Assembly (NCBI GenBank): GCA_035701285.1
Contig: DASSNT010000109.1
Coordinates: 1-25,438, forward strand
Direction: 5' to 3'
Source: DASSBR01 sp035701285
GTDB lineage: Bacteria; Pseudomonadota; Gammaproteobacteria; Natronospirales; DASSBR01
Length of the DNA stretch: 25,438 nt
A model generated the notes under the pieces. The model was not told the origin of the DNA. It saw nothing but the letters and a program-made list of their open reading frames with translations, and searched no databases. Below are positions 6,239-13,458 of the stretch, in pieces (within the stretch, counting starts at the first letter, position 1; each line of letters begins with the position of its first letter). A program made the translations under genes and the position numbers.

Positions 6239-6703
6239 TTATTCAAAACTGAAATCCACTTCAAGCATGTCGTAGTGCGCGACCTTCATTCCGAGGCGCT
6301 TGTATGCCGCGAGAGCCCCGGAATTGCTCTTGTCCACATACAGCCGCAGCCCCGCCACGCCCTCACTCCGGCGCGCGTCCTCGGCCACTTGGCCATACAT
6401 CCTGGCGTAGATGCCGCGGCGGCGATAACCGGCCGCGACGTATACGCTCTGGATCCACCAGAACGTGCCGTTTCGCCAGTCGCTCCATTCCCAGGTCAGT
6501 GCCAGCTGCCCGACGATGAGACCCGCCTGCTCGGCGACGTAATAGAGGCCGCGCGAAGGATCGGCAAGCTGGGCGGCAACGCCCGCCGTCACCGTGTCCC
6601 GATCAAGCTTCTTGCCTTCCGTTTCCATCGCCATTGCGATGTTGGCGGCAACGATAGGTTCGAGATCGGTCGGCGCCGCTTGCCTGACGGTGACGTCAGT
6701 CAT
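6239..6703 (-). CDS. GNAT family N-acetyltransferase
   Basis: A 154-residue GCN5-related acetyltransferase. The N-terminus VRQAAPTDLEPIVAANIAMA is typical of the fold. The acetyl-CoA pyrophosphate loop is GYRRRGIYARMYG, with the RxxGx arrangement near residue 95. The C-terminal KSNSGALAAYKRLGM with the following hydrophobic strand completes the domain. The substrate cannot be predicted. Its ATG overlaps the last codons of the upstream subtilase gene (ATGACTGA), so translation is probably coupled and the two genes share an mRNA. Confidence 0.88.
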   Translation of the reverse strand: MTDVTVRQAAPTDLEPIVAANIAMAMETEGKKLDRDTVTAGVAAQLADPSRGLYYVAEQAGLIVGQLALTWEWSDWRNGTFWWIQSVYVAAGYRRRGIYARMYGQVAEDARRSEGVAGLRLYVDKSNSGALAAYKRLGMKVAHYDMLEVDFSFE

Positions 6704-9251
6704 CGCGGCGGCGCACGGCGAGCAGCGGCAACAGCGCCGGGAACAGGAGCAGGCCGATCGCGCCGCCGCCCCCGCCGGTGCTGCCGATGGGGGGTTCGGG
6801 CGAGGGGGGCGGCTGCGGTGTCGGCGGTGGCTGGGAATCGGTGTCGCCGGTCCCGGTCAGCCTGACCGCGCTGCTGTCGACGCAGCCGAGTGCCGTGCCG
6901 ACCGGGTTCGACAGCACGACGTGGAACAGCTTGAAGCTGGCCACGGCGTCGTTGATCGTGCCGGTGTCGGTGATGGGTATGGTGATCGTCCTGGTGGCAT
7001 TGTCGCCGTCAGCCCATTCCAGCGTGCCGGAGGTGGATTCGTAGTTCGTACCGGCGACTGCCGTGTCGTCCTCCGTGGCATAGTCGACACTGGCTGCGCC
7101 GGTCGTGCCGGAGCGCGTCACCGACAGCTTGATCGCGCCGGCATCGTCGCTTTCGTCGATTTCGATGCTGGTACGGGTAAAGCTGGCTTGGTCGCTGCCG
7201 GGCGGCGCGTAGCAGGCGGTAATCTGGTACGGGTGCTTGAAGTCGGCAAAATTGACCGCGACGATCTGGTAGACGCCGGGCTTCGTGTCTTCGGCGAAGC
7301 CGATGCTTTCGTCACCGTTGCGGTTGCCACTGACTTTCGTGTGTCCTTCCGGGTGGTCCGGATCGTTGTCGGTGAAGAACGTGTAGGCGTCGTTTTCGGG
7401 GTCGGTTCCGAGCGTGATGTCGTACTCCGGATGCTTTGCGTAGCGCGCCAGCAGGTCGATGTCGACGTCGTTGTCCGTGTGCGTGTAGATGATCAGATCC
7501 GTCCCGCCCTCGGGCACCGTGACGTGGAATGACTGGAATTCGTCCCAGTTCGTCCGCTGCATCGTCTGCGTCAGCGGCGTGTTGTTTTCGAGGGCGCCGA
7601 CGTTCAGGTAGAAATACCGTTTGATCGACTTGCCGCTCACCGTAGTGAGGTCCAGCTCAAACAAAAGGTGGTGGTTGCCGGTGAAGGTCCCGGCCGTGAC
7701 GGAGAAGGCCGCCGATGCGGTCGCGCTTTCGTCGCCGAGCGTGATCATGGCGCCGAAATCCTGTTCATTGGGCGCGGCCGTCGCAATCTCGTCCAGTGAG
7801 ATCAACGTGCCGCGGACATCGCTTTCATCCTGCCACTCATTGGCCAGCGTGATCTGCAGTGCGAACGTCTCGCCGGGATCGATCTGGCCGTCGGCGTCGT
7901 TCCCGGCGCTCAATGCCACGCTGTCGTCAATCGTCACGTCGGTGATGACCAGTACTCCGCCCTTGACGTCCTGCAGCGAATTGTAGGCATTGACCCGCCC
8001 GGCCGCCGTGCGGCCCTTGAGGCCGCCTTGCCCGCTATCGCCGGCATACTCCGCTCCGGCCAGCAGGTGCGCCTTGATGGCGCGGTAATCCGGAATGGTC
8101 CCGGTCTTGTTCTTGATGTGTTGGGCCACCAGCGCTGCCACGCCGGCCGTCGCCGGAGTCGAAAAAGAAGTGCCGCCTGCAAATGAATAGCCGCCTTCTG
8201 CATCGGTGGTCAGAATAGCGACGCCGGGTGCGGCGACGTCGGCCGCGAACGAGCCCCACTGGCTGAAGTGCGCCATTTCGTCCTGCCGATCGCTCGCGGC
8301 GGCGGCAATGATGTTGGGCAGATCGTAGTTCGCGGGGTAGCTCAGTACGGAATAGTCGAGGTTGGAATCGTGATTGCCGGCCGACGCAACCACGAGCACT
8401 CCGTTCTCGCGCGCGTAATCGAGCGCGTTTTTCTCGTCGGTAGTCTGCCCGGCGCCGCCAAGGCTGATGTTGATGATGGTGGCATTATGGTCGACCGCGT
8501 AGCGGAGCGCCGAAGCAACGGAGTCGCTGCGCAGGTCGGTGCGAATCGGCAGCAGGTTTATGGACCATGCCGCGCCGGTAATGCCCAGTCTGTTGTCGCC
8601 TTCCGCGCCCAGCACGCCGGCCACCAGCGTGCCGTGGAACTCTTCGTCTGCATCCTGCAGCGCGGCGGTCGCGCCGCTGGTGCACCCGCCCTTGATGCAG
8701 CTCACGCCGCCGCTCGGCACGAAATTACCCTGCAGATCCTGGTGCGTGAGATTAAAGCCGTCGTCAATGATCGCGACCTTGATGTCCGGCGCGTAATGCA
8801 GGATGTGCCAGGCTTCCGGCATGTCCAGATCGGCGTCGGCAGTCGAGTCGATCTCGGTGCCCTGATTGTCCCAGGCCCACTGTTGCGGGAATTGCGTGTC
8901 GTTGGGGATTGTCCGGCTCGACGCCCGGGGGTAGCGGTAATAGATGCGTTCTGCATACTCCACCGCCGGATCATTCCGCAGCGCGTCGATCACCGCTTTA
9001 ATGCGCCGCCCCTTGTCGAGAAGCAGCAGGCTCGGCTGGTTGTCGCCGCGAACTATCCGCGCGTCGAGCCCCAGCCGGCTCAGCGACTGGTGAACCACCT
9101 GCCGGCTCGCCGACGCGCGATACTTCACCAGCACCTCGCCGGGTACGACGTGGGGTCGGGAAGCGGCGCGCTCTGCTTTGACTGCGTTGGCGGCGGGGCT
9201 GAGCAGCGCGAGGCCCATCGCAATTACCGCCAGTTTGAATTCGAACCGCAT
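6696..9251 (-). CDS. secreted subtilisin-like (S8) protease with Calx-beta repeat and GlyGly-CTERM-like tail
   Basis: An 851-residue exported serine protease. A signal peptide spans about 1-23 (ending SPAANA). An I9-type propeptide-like region follows to about residue 107. The catalytic triad is visible: Asp163 in AIIDDGFN, His206 in FHGTLVAGV and Ser362 in GGTSFSTPATAG, with the oxyanion Asn293 in SAGNHD. Behind it is a beta-rich region with PPC-like character, then a Calx-beta-like segment (about 680-790: VDYATEDDTAVAGTNYE, LEWADGD). The C-terminus has a Pro-rich linker, GGGGG, a hydrophobic stretch and RRRDD. This resembles GlyGly-CTERM sorting tails processed by rhombosortase and type II secretion. 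A GGGGAGAG ribosome binding site precedes the ATG. The gene begins 33 nt after tRNA-Arg with no terminator between. Confidence 0.93.
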   Translation of the reverse strand: MRFEFKLAVIAMGLALLSPAANAVKAERAASRPHVVPGEVLVKYRASASRQVVHQSLSRLGLDARIVRGDNQPSLLLLDKGRRIKAVIDALRNDPAVEYAERIYYRYPRASSRTIPNDTQFPQQWAWDNQGTEIDSTADADLDMPEAWHILHYAPDIKVAIIDDGFNLTHQDLQGNFVPSGGVSCIKGGCTSGATAALQDADEEFHGTLVAGVLGAEGDNRLGITGAAWSINLLPIRTDLRSDSVASALRYAVDHNATIINISLGGAGQTTDEKNALDYARENGVLVVASAGNHDSNLDYSVLSYPANYDLPNIIAAAASDRQDEMAHFSQWGSFAADVAAPGVAILTTDAEGGYSFAGGTSFSTPATAGVAALVAQHIKNKTGTIPDYRAIKAHLLAGAEYAGDSGQGGLKGRTAAGRVNAYNSLQDVKGGVLVITDVTIDDSVALSAGNDADGQIDPGETFALQITLANEWQDESDVRGTLISLDEIATAAPNEQDFGAMITLGDESATASAAFSVTAGTFTGNHHLLFELDLTTVSGKSIKRYFYLNVGALENNTPLTQTMQRTNWDEFQSFHVTVPEGGTDLIIYTHTDNDVDIDLLARYAKHPEYDITLGTDPENDAYTFFTDNDPDHPEGHTKVSGNRNGDESIGFAEDTKPGVYQIVAVNFADFKHPYQITACYAPPGSDQASFTRTSIEIDESDDAGAIKLSVTRSGTTGAASVDYATEDDTAVAGTNYESTSGTLEWADGDNATRTITIPITDTGTINDAVASFKLFHVVLSNPVGTALGCVDSSAVRLTGTGDTDSQPPPTPQPPPSPEPPIGSTGGGGGAIGLLLFPALLPLLAVRRRDD

Positions 9252-9284
9252 CGGCTCTCCCCTTGTATGAGAAGTAGAGGAGTG

Positions 9285-9361
9285 TGGTGCCCCGAGCAGG
9301 AGTTGAACCTGCGACCTTCCGCTTAGGAGGCGGACGCTCTATCCAGCTGAGCTACCGGGGC
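9285..9361 (-). tRNA. tRNA-Arg(CCU)
   Basis: A 77-nt tRNA decoding AGG. Acceptor GCCCCGG pairs with TCGGGGC (one G-T), the discriminator is A and CCA is encoded. The anticodon loop CTCCTAA holds CCU (plus-strand 9325-9327). The T arm is GCAGG-TTCAACT-CCTGC. Its first 19 nt and 18 bp of upstream flank recur exactly at 9479-9515. No terminator separates it from the protease gene downstream. Confidence 0.97.
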
Positions 9362-9370
9362 GTGGTGACA

Positions 9371-9376
9371 ATAGTA
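9371..9376 (-). promoter_or_regulatory. putative -10 box of tRNA-Arg
   Basis: The minus strand reads TACTAT about 10 nt before the mature tRNA 5' end, a normal tRNA spacing. The same TACTAT lies in the duplicated flank at 9507-9512, so the decayed copy kept its promoter core. No good -35 was found. Confidence 0.4.
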
Positions 9377-9413
9377 ACCATAACATCCACAACCATCCCT
9401 GGTGCGCTACCAG

Positions 9414-9466
9414 CTCGGCCTCCTGCCTCGCGTTCGCCTGTGCTGCGAAATGCCACTGGCATTTCG
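9414..9466 (-). repeat. tRNA-associated hairpin element, copy A
   Basis: Read on the minus strand: hairpin 1 is CGAAATGCC (9466-9458), loop AGT, GGCATTTCG (9454-9446). It is followed by GCA and CAGGCG, then a GCGAGG-CAGGAG-GCCGAG block (9431-9414) that matches copy U at 2109-2129. Hairpin 2 is shorter than in U and D (GGC, loop AGGAG, GCC). CCAGCT flanks the element on the plus strand at 9410-9415 and 9479-9484. It is in sense orientation to tRNA-Arg, as U and D are to tRNA-Ser. Confidence 0.6.
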
Positions 9467-9478
9467 GTCTTGGCTCAC

Positions 9479-9515
9479 CCAGCTGAGCTACCGGGGCGTG
9501 GTGACAATAGTAACC
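9479..9515 (-). pseudogene. decayed tRNA-Arg 5' copy with duplicated promoter flank
   Basis: These 37 bp are identical to 9343-9379: the first 19 nt of tRNA-Arg (acceptor 5' strand through the D loop) plus 18 bp upstream containing the TACTAT -10. The copy stops in the D loop, where the sequence passes into GTGAGCC and then element A. The remaining tRNA body is missing apart from a short AGCTGGTAGCGC-like piece after the element. It looks like a tandem tRNA duplication destroyed at the D loop. Confidence 0.8.
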
Positions 9516-9568
9516 GTAGCGATGAGTTTATTGGCTTGTGCAGCCGGATGCCAGCCGCAGCAGAAATG

Positions 9569-9592
9569 AAAAACCGGGCGGAAGCCCGGTTT
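9569..9592 (-). terminator. intrinsic terminator of tRNA-Ala
   Basis: On the minus strand AAACCGGGC, loop TTCC and GCCCGGTTT form a 9-bp stem, running into TTTTT. It lies 13 nt after the tRNA-Ala 3' end and separates it from the decayed tRNA-Arg copy. Confidence 0.85.
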
Positions 9593-9604
9593 ATTCTGGG
9601 AATT

Positions 9605-9680
<76 letters not shown>

Positions 9681-9712
9681 GAAAAATGGCCATCGGCTCG
9701 TGGCCGGGGCGC

Positions 9713-9718
9713 ATTTTA
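9713..9718 (-). promoter_or_regulatory. putative -10 box of tRNA-Ala
   Basis: The minus strand reads TAAAAT about 33 nt before the tRNA 5' end. The -35 region is GC-rich and weak. It diverges from the rpsF promoter. Confidence 0.4.
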
Positions 9719-9777
9719 GCACCGACCGGCCGCTCGTCGCTATCCTTCCCGGGCAACTTTAACGGCGAAGGCATGAA

Positions 9778-9807
9778 TTGCGTCGTTGGCGTCTGTTAGG
9801 CTATCAT
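9778..9807 (+). promoter_or_regulatory. promoter of the rpsF operon
   Basis: TTGCGT (9778-9783), an 18-bp spacer and TATCAT (9802-9807). Transcription would start near 9814, giving a leader of about 70 nt. The in-frame ATG at 9806 lies inside this -10 box, so it cannot be the rpsF start. Confidence 0.55.
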
Positions 9808-9883
9808 GCGCGGCTCGGTGGCCGGAAGGTCACCTTCCTTGCTCCACCGCGTTGCGGGGAGCCTTAGCCCGAAAGGAAACACA

Positions 9884-10354
9884 ATGCGACATTACGAAAT
9901 CGTGTTTCTGGTGCATCCGGACCAGAGCGAACAAGTTCCTGCCATGATCGAGCGCTACCGCTCGATGATCGAATCCGGTGAAGGGTCCATCCACCGCCTC
10001 GAAGACTGGGGCCGGCGTCAGCTTGCCTATCCGATCAACAAGGTCGTCAAGGCGCATTATGTTCTGATGAACATCGAGTGCAGCCAGGAAACGCTGGACG
10101 AAATCATCGGCGCGTTCCGGTTCAACGACGCGGTGCTGCGACACCTGGTCATCAGTCGCCAGGAAGCCGTCACCGAGCCGTCTCCGCTCGCCAAATCCAG
10201 CGACGACGACAAGGACGAGCGTGACGAGGATCGCGACAGCAGCCGCCGTCGTTCGGACGACGACGAGGATCGTGACAGCGACAATGATGAAGACGACGGC
10301 GACGAGGACGAAGAGGACTCCGCCGACGAAACAGCCGAGTCCGAAAGAGGTTAA
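9884..10354 (+). CDS. rpsF: 30S ribosomal protein S6 with long acidic tail
   Basis: S6 binds S18 on the platform of the small subunit. Residues 1-96 match bacterial S6: MRHYEIVFLVHPDQSEQVPAMIERY at the start, then the LEDWGRRQLAYPI strand and the later AFRFNDAVLRHLVI block. The last 60 residues (97-156) are a disordered tail of mostly Asp, Glu, Arg and Ser, with runs such as DDDEDRDSDNDEDDGDEDEE. E. coli S6 is about 131-135 residues and is glutamylated after translation by RimK; here a much longer acidic tail is encoded directly. The ATG at 9884 has an AAAGGA ribosome binding site and is the family start. It is the first gene of the operon with rpsR 6 nt downstream. Confidence 0.97.
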   Translation: MRHYEIVFLVHPDQSEQVPAMIERYRSMIESGEGSIHRLEDWGRRQLAYPINKVVKAHYVLMNIECSQETLDEIIGAFRFNDAVLRHLVISRQEAVTEPSPLAKSSDDDKDERDEDRDSSRRRSDDDEDRDSDNDEDDGDEDEEDSADETAESERG

Positions 10355-10360
10355 AGCGCC

Positions 10361-10585
10361 ATGTCACGTTATTTTCGCCGCAGAAAGTATTGCCGGTTTA
10401 CCGCCGAGGGCGTCGAGGAGATCGATTACAAGGATCTGGCGACGCTGAAGAACTACATCACCGAAACCGGCAAGATCGTACCCAGCCGCATTACCGGCAC
10501 GCGCTCGTTCTATCAGCGCCAGCTCTCGACGGCGGTGAAGCGCGCGCGGTTTCTGGCCCTGTTGCCATACACCGACCGCCACTAA
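10361..10585 (+). CDS. rpsR: 30S ribosomal protein S18
   Basis: A 74-residue S18, the S6 partner on the 30S platform. It starts SRYFRRRKYCRF and contains the conserved DYKDLATLKNYITETGKIVPSRITG and the basic TAVKRARFLALLPY end. Length and sequence match the gammaproteobacterial protein. It follows rpsF by 6 nt with an AGAGG ribosome binding site inside the end of rpsF, so the stoichiometric partners are co-translated. Confidence 0.98.
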   Translation: MSRYFRRRKYCRFTAEGVEEIDYKDLATLKNYITETGKIVPSRITGTRSFYQRQLSTAVKRARFLALLPYTDRH

Positions 10586-10624
10586 TCGCGGCCGGTCACG
10601 GCGCCACGCCGTGACGACACAGCA

Positions 10625-11518
10625 ATGAAGGATTTTCTCGCCTGGCTGATGCGCAGCCGGCTGGCGCGCGTCGGCATGGCGGCGCTGCTGGGGCTGGTGC
10701 GCTTGTTCGGCCCGTTCAGTGGCGGCGTCATCGCGCTGGTGACGCTGCGCCACGGCTGGCTCGAAGGCCTGTTGACGACGCTGGGCGCGAGCATTGTGCT
10801 CGCGGCCATCGAGATGGGGTTGGTGCACGGCGGCCTGTTCGTGCTGACGCTGCCGACGCTGGTTCTGTGGTGGGTAATTATCGGGCTCGCGCTGGTGCTG
10901 CGCCGCACCGCGTCGCTGGCACTGATGATGCAGGCGGCGACGGCGCTGGGGTGTCTCGCGGTCGCGCTGTTTTTTCTGGCGAACCCGAACCCGCTGGAGT
11001 TCTGGACGCCGCTGCTGAAACAGCTGCTGTTGCCGATGCTGCAAGGCTCGACCGCCGCAATGCAGCGCGACTGGACACTGGTGATCGAGCGCATGGCGAT
11101 GCTGATGACCGGCGTCACCGGCGCCTCGCTCGCTCTGGGCAGCTCGCTGGCCGTCTTGTGCGGCCGCTGGGGCCAGGCGGTGCTGTATAATCCGGGCGGT
11201 TTTCGCGATGCTTTCCACCGCTTGCGGATGGGCTGGATTGCGACGCTGGCGGCATCGTGCGTGTTCGTGCTGGCCGGGCTGTTCAACAATGTTTTTATCG
11301 ACAACCTGGCGATCGTGCTGCTGGTGATGTTCATGTACCAGGGCCTCGCGGTGATCCACGGCATCGCCGGGTACAAGAAAGTGCATGCCGGCTGGCTGGC
11401 GGCGTTTTACACGCTGTTCGTGCTCGAGTTCCTGTATGTGCTCGCGATCGTGGCCGGCGTCGGCCTGATCGACAACTGGTTCGACATTCGCGCGCGGGTG
11501 GCGCGCAAAAAAGCCTGA
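10625..11518 (+). CDS. DUF2232 (YybS-like) polytopic membrane protein
   Basis: A 297-residue inner-membrane protein with about eight hydrophobic segments and a C-terminal basic tail (IRARVARKKA). Proteins of this kind, assigned to DUF2232, commonly sit between rpsR and rplI in Pseudomonas and related Gammaproteobacteria, exactly as here. The GLFNNVFIDNLAIVLLVMFMYQGLAVIHG region is typical. The function is unknown. The ribosome binding site is weak, so translation may depend on the upstream ribosomal genes. A TATAAT-like string at about 11186 is inside the coding sequence. Confidence 0.88.
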   Translation: MKDFLAWLMRSRLARVGMAALLGLVRLFGPFSGGVIALVTLRHGWLEGLLTTLGASIVLAAIEMGLVHGGLFVLTLPTLVLWWVIIGLALVLRRTASLALMMQAATALGCLAVALFFLANPNPLEFWTPLLKQLLLPMLQGSTAAMQRDWTLVIERMAMLMTGVTGASLALGSSLAVLCGRWGQAVLYNPGGFRDAFHRLRMGWIATLAASCVFVLAGLFNNVFIDNLAIVLLVMFMYQGLAVIHGIAGYKKVHAGWLAAFYTLFVLEFLYVLAIVAGVGLIDNWFDIRARVARKKA

Positions 11519-11530
11519 TAGGTGATAATG

Positions 11531-11980
11531 ATGGAAGTAATTCTGCTCAAGAAAGTCGACAACCTGGGTGATCTCGGCGAGAAGGTCAGCGTGCGCCCCG
11601 GTTACGGCCGTAATTTCCTGATCCCGCAGGGTTTCGCCGCGCCGGCGACCGCGGCGAACGTGGCCGAGTTCGAAGCGCGCCGTGCCGAACTGGAGCGCGA
11701 AGCGGCCGAGTCGCTGACCGCCGCCGAAGCGCGCCGTGCCGAGCTGGAAAGCATCAACGTTGAGATTCGGGTCAAGGCGGGTGGCGAAGGCAAGCTGTTC
11801 GGGTCGGTCGGCACAGCCGATATCGCCGACGCGATCACCGCTGCCGGTGCGCCGGTCGAGCGCAAGGAAGTGCGTCTGCCGGAAGGGCCGATCCGCAATG
11901 CCGGCGAGCACGAGGTCGAGCTGCACCTGCATACCGACGTCAATTTGCGCAAAACCATCACCGTTATCGGCGAGGATTGA
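11531..11980 (+). CDS. rplI: 50S ribosomal protein L9
   Basis: A 149-residue L9. The N-terminal domain MEVILLKKVDNLGDLGEKVSV with GYGRNFLIPQGFA is the conserved 23S rRNA-binding part. It is followed by the long connecting helix (AEFEARRAELEREAAESLTAAE) and the C-terminal domain with GKLFGSVGTADIADAI. The ATG at 11531 gives the family N-terminus MEVILL and has an AGGTGA ribosome binding site 6 nt upstream. A GTG at 11522 and an ATG at 11528 are in frame but add residues the family lacks. Confidence 0.98.
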   Translation: MEVILLKKVDNLGDLGEKVSVRPGYGRNFLIPQGFAAPATAANVAEFEARRAELEREAAESLTAAEARRAELESINVEIRVKAGGEGKLFGSVGTADIADAITAAGAPVERKEVRLPEGPIRNAGEHEVELHLHTDVNLRKTITVIGED

Positions 11981-12000
11981 CCACCGGTCACGGTTTTCCG

Positions 12001-12020
12001 CGGCGCCGCTTGCGGTGCCG
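12001..12020 (+). other. GC-rich hairpin between rplI and dnaB
   Basis: A near-perfect inverted repeat (CGGCGCCGC and GCGGTGCCG with one wobble pair). No U-run follows, so it is unlikely to be a full terminator. It may mark the 3' end of the ribosomal protein mRNA or stabilise it. Confidence 0.35.
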
Positions 12021-12066
12021 GATGGCCTCTCTTAAAGTGGCCTTCTGACGAGCGGGGCGGGTGACA

Positions 12067-13458
12067 ATGCCGGGGGCAATCAGCAGTATCGATGACAGCG
12101 CGCGCGCGACCGAACGGTTGCGCGTGCCGCCGCATTCGGAGGAAGCCGAGCAGGCCGTGATCGGCGGCCTGATGCTCGACAACTCCGCCTGGGACCAGAT
12201 CGCCGACCGGCTCGATCCCGAAGACTTCTACCGTTTCGACCACCGCCTCATTTTTGAGGCCATTCGCGAGCTGTCCGAAGCCAGCTCGCCGTCGGACGTC
12301 GTCACCCTCGCCGAATGGCTCGATAAGAATAATCGCCTGGAACAGGCCGGCGGCCTTGGGTATCTTGCCGGACTCGCCAAGGACACCCCCAGCGCCGCCA
12401 ATGTTCGCGCTTACGCCGACATCGTCCGGGAGCGCTCGGTGTTGCGCCAACTCATCAAGATCGGCGGCGAGATCGCCGACAGTGCCTTCAATCCGGAGGG
12501 CCGCGGCGTTATCGAGTTGCTCGACAACGCGGAGCAGCACGTCTTCCGAATCGCCGAGCAGGGTTCGCGCTCACGCCAGAGTTACCGGCCGATCAAGCAG
12601 CTGCTGCGCGAGGCGGTCGATCGCATCGATACGCTGTCCCACGCCGACTCGACCATTACCGGTGTCGCCACCGGTATCAAGGAATTCGACGAAATGACCG
12701 CTGGCCTGCAGGCAGGCGACCTGGTTATCGTCGCCGGCCGCCCGTCGATGGGTAAAACCTCGTATGCGATGAACGTCGTCGAGAACGCGGCGATTCGCGA
12801 CAAGATTCCGACCGCCGTGTTCAGCATGGAAATGTCCGGCGAGCAGCTCGCGCTGCGCATGATTTCCTCGCTCGGCCGCATCGACCAGACGCGCGTGCGT
12901 ACCGGCAAGCTGCAGGAAGAGGACTGGCCGCGGATCAGCTCATCGATCGCGCTGATGTCGGATGCGCCAATGTTCATCGACGACACGCCGGCGCTGACGC
13001 CGACCGAAATTCGCGCCCGCGCCCGGCGCCTGAAGCGCGAGCATGACATCGGCCTGATCGTCATCGACTACATGCAGCTGATGCAAATTCCCGGCACTCG
13101 CGAGAATCGCGCAACGGAGATCTCGGAAATCTCCCGCAGCCTCAAGGCGATCGCCAAGGAACTGCGTCTGCCGGTGATCACGCTGTCGCAGCTCAACCGT
13201 AACCTCGAGCAGCGTCCCAACAAGCGGCCGGTGATGTCCGATCTGCGCGAATCCGGCTCGATCGAGCAGGATGCAGACTTGATCGTGTTTATCTATCGCG
13301 ACGAGGTCTACAACGAAGACAGCCCGGACAAGGGCACCGCCGAGATCATCATCGGCAAGCAGCGTAACGGCCCGACCGGGATGGTGCGCGCGACTTTCCT
13401 CGGCCGCTATACGCGCTTCGAAAACTATATCCCCGACAACTTCGATGAAGGATATTGA
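12067..13458 (+). CDS. dnaB: replicative DNA helicase DnaB
   Basis: The ring-shaped 5'-3' helicase of the replication fork. The N-terminal primase-interacting domain begins LRVPPHSEEAEQAVIGGLML, the linker follows, then the RecA-like ATPase domain with Walker A GRPSMGKT (about residues 224-231), Walker B LIVIDYMQLM, and motif H4 SDLRESGSIEQDADLIVFIY. The end KQRNGPTGMVRATF-GRYTRFENY is also standard. Length (463) matches E. coli (about 471) and no intein is present. The start is ATG at 12067; an in-frame GTG at 12061 is an alternative. The gene is followed immediately by alr with a one-base stop/start overlap. Confidence 0.98.
   Translation: MPGAISSIDDSARATERLRVPPHSEEAEQAVIGGLMLDNSAWDQIADRLDPEDFYRFDHRLIFEAIRELSEASSPSDVVTLAEWLDKNNRLEQAGGLGYLAGLAKDTPSAANVRAYADIVRERSVLRQLIKIGGEIADSAFNPEGRGVIELLDNAEQHVFRIAEQGSRSRQSYRPIKQLLREAVDRIDTLSHADSTITGVATGIKEFDEMTAGLQAGDLVIVAGRPSMGKTSYAMNVVENAAIRDKIPTAVFSMEMSGEQLALRMISSLGRIDQTRVRTGKLQEEDWPRISSSIALMSDAPMFIDDTPALTPTEIRARARRLKREHDIGLIVIDYMQLMQIPGTRENRATEISEISRSLKAIAKELRLPVITLSQLNRNLEQRPNKRPVMSDLRESGSIEQDADLIVFIYRDEVYNEDSPDKGTAEIIIGKQRNGPTGMVRATFLGRYTRFENYIPDNFDEGY

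Noticed and set aside
11185..11191. TATAAT-like string in the DUF2232 gene
   Set aside because: It lies within conserved coding sequence and has no -35 at the proper distance; not called as a promoter.
10364..11932. A 522-codon minus-strand frame across rpsR, DUF2232 and rplI
   Set aside because: Shadow of three well-supported genes; composition (His/Arg/Gln-rich) is typical of antisense of high-GC coding DNA.
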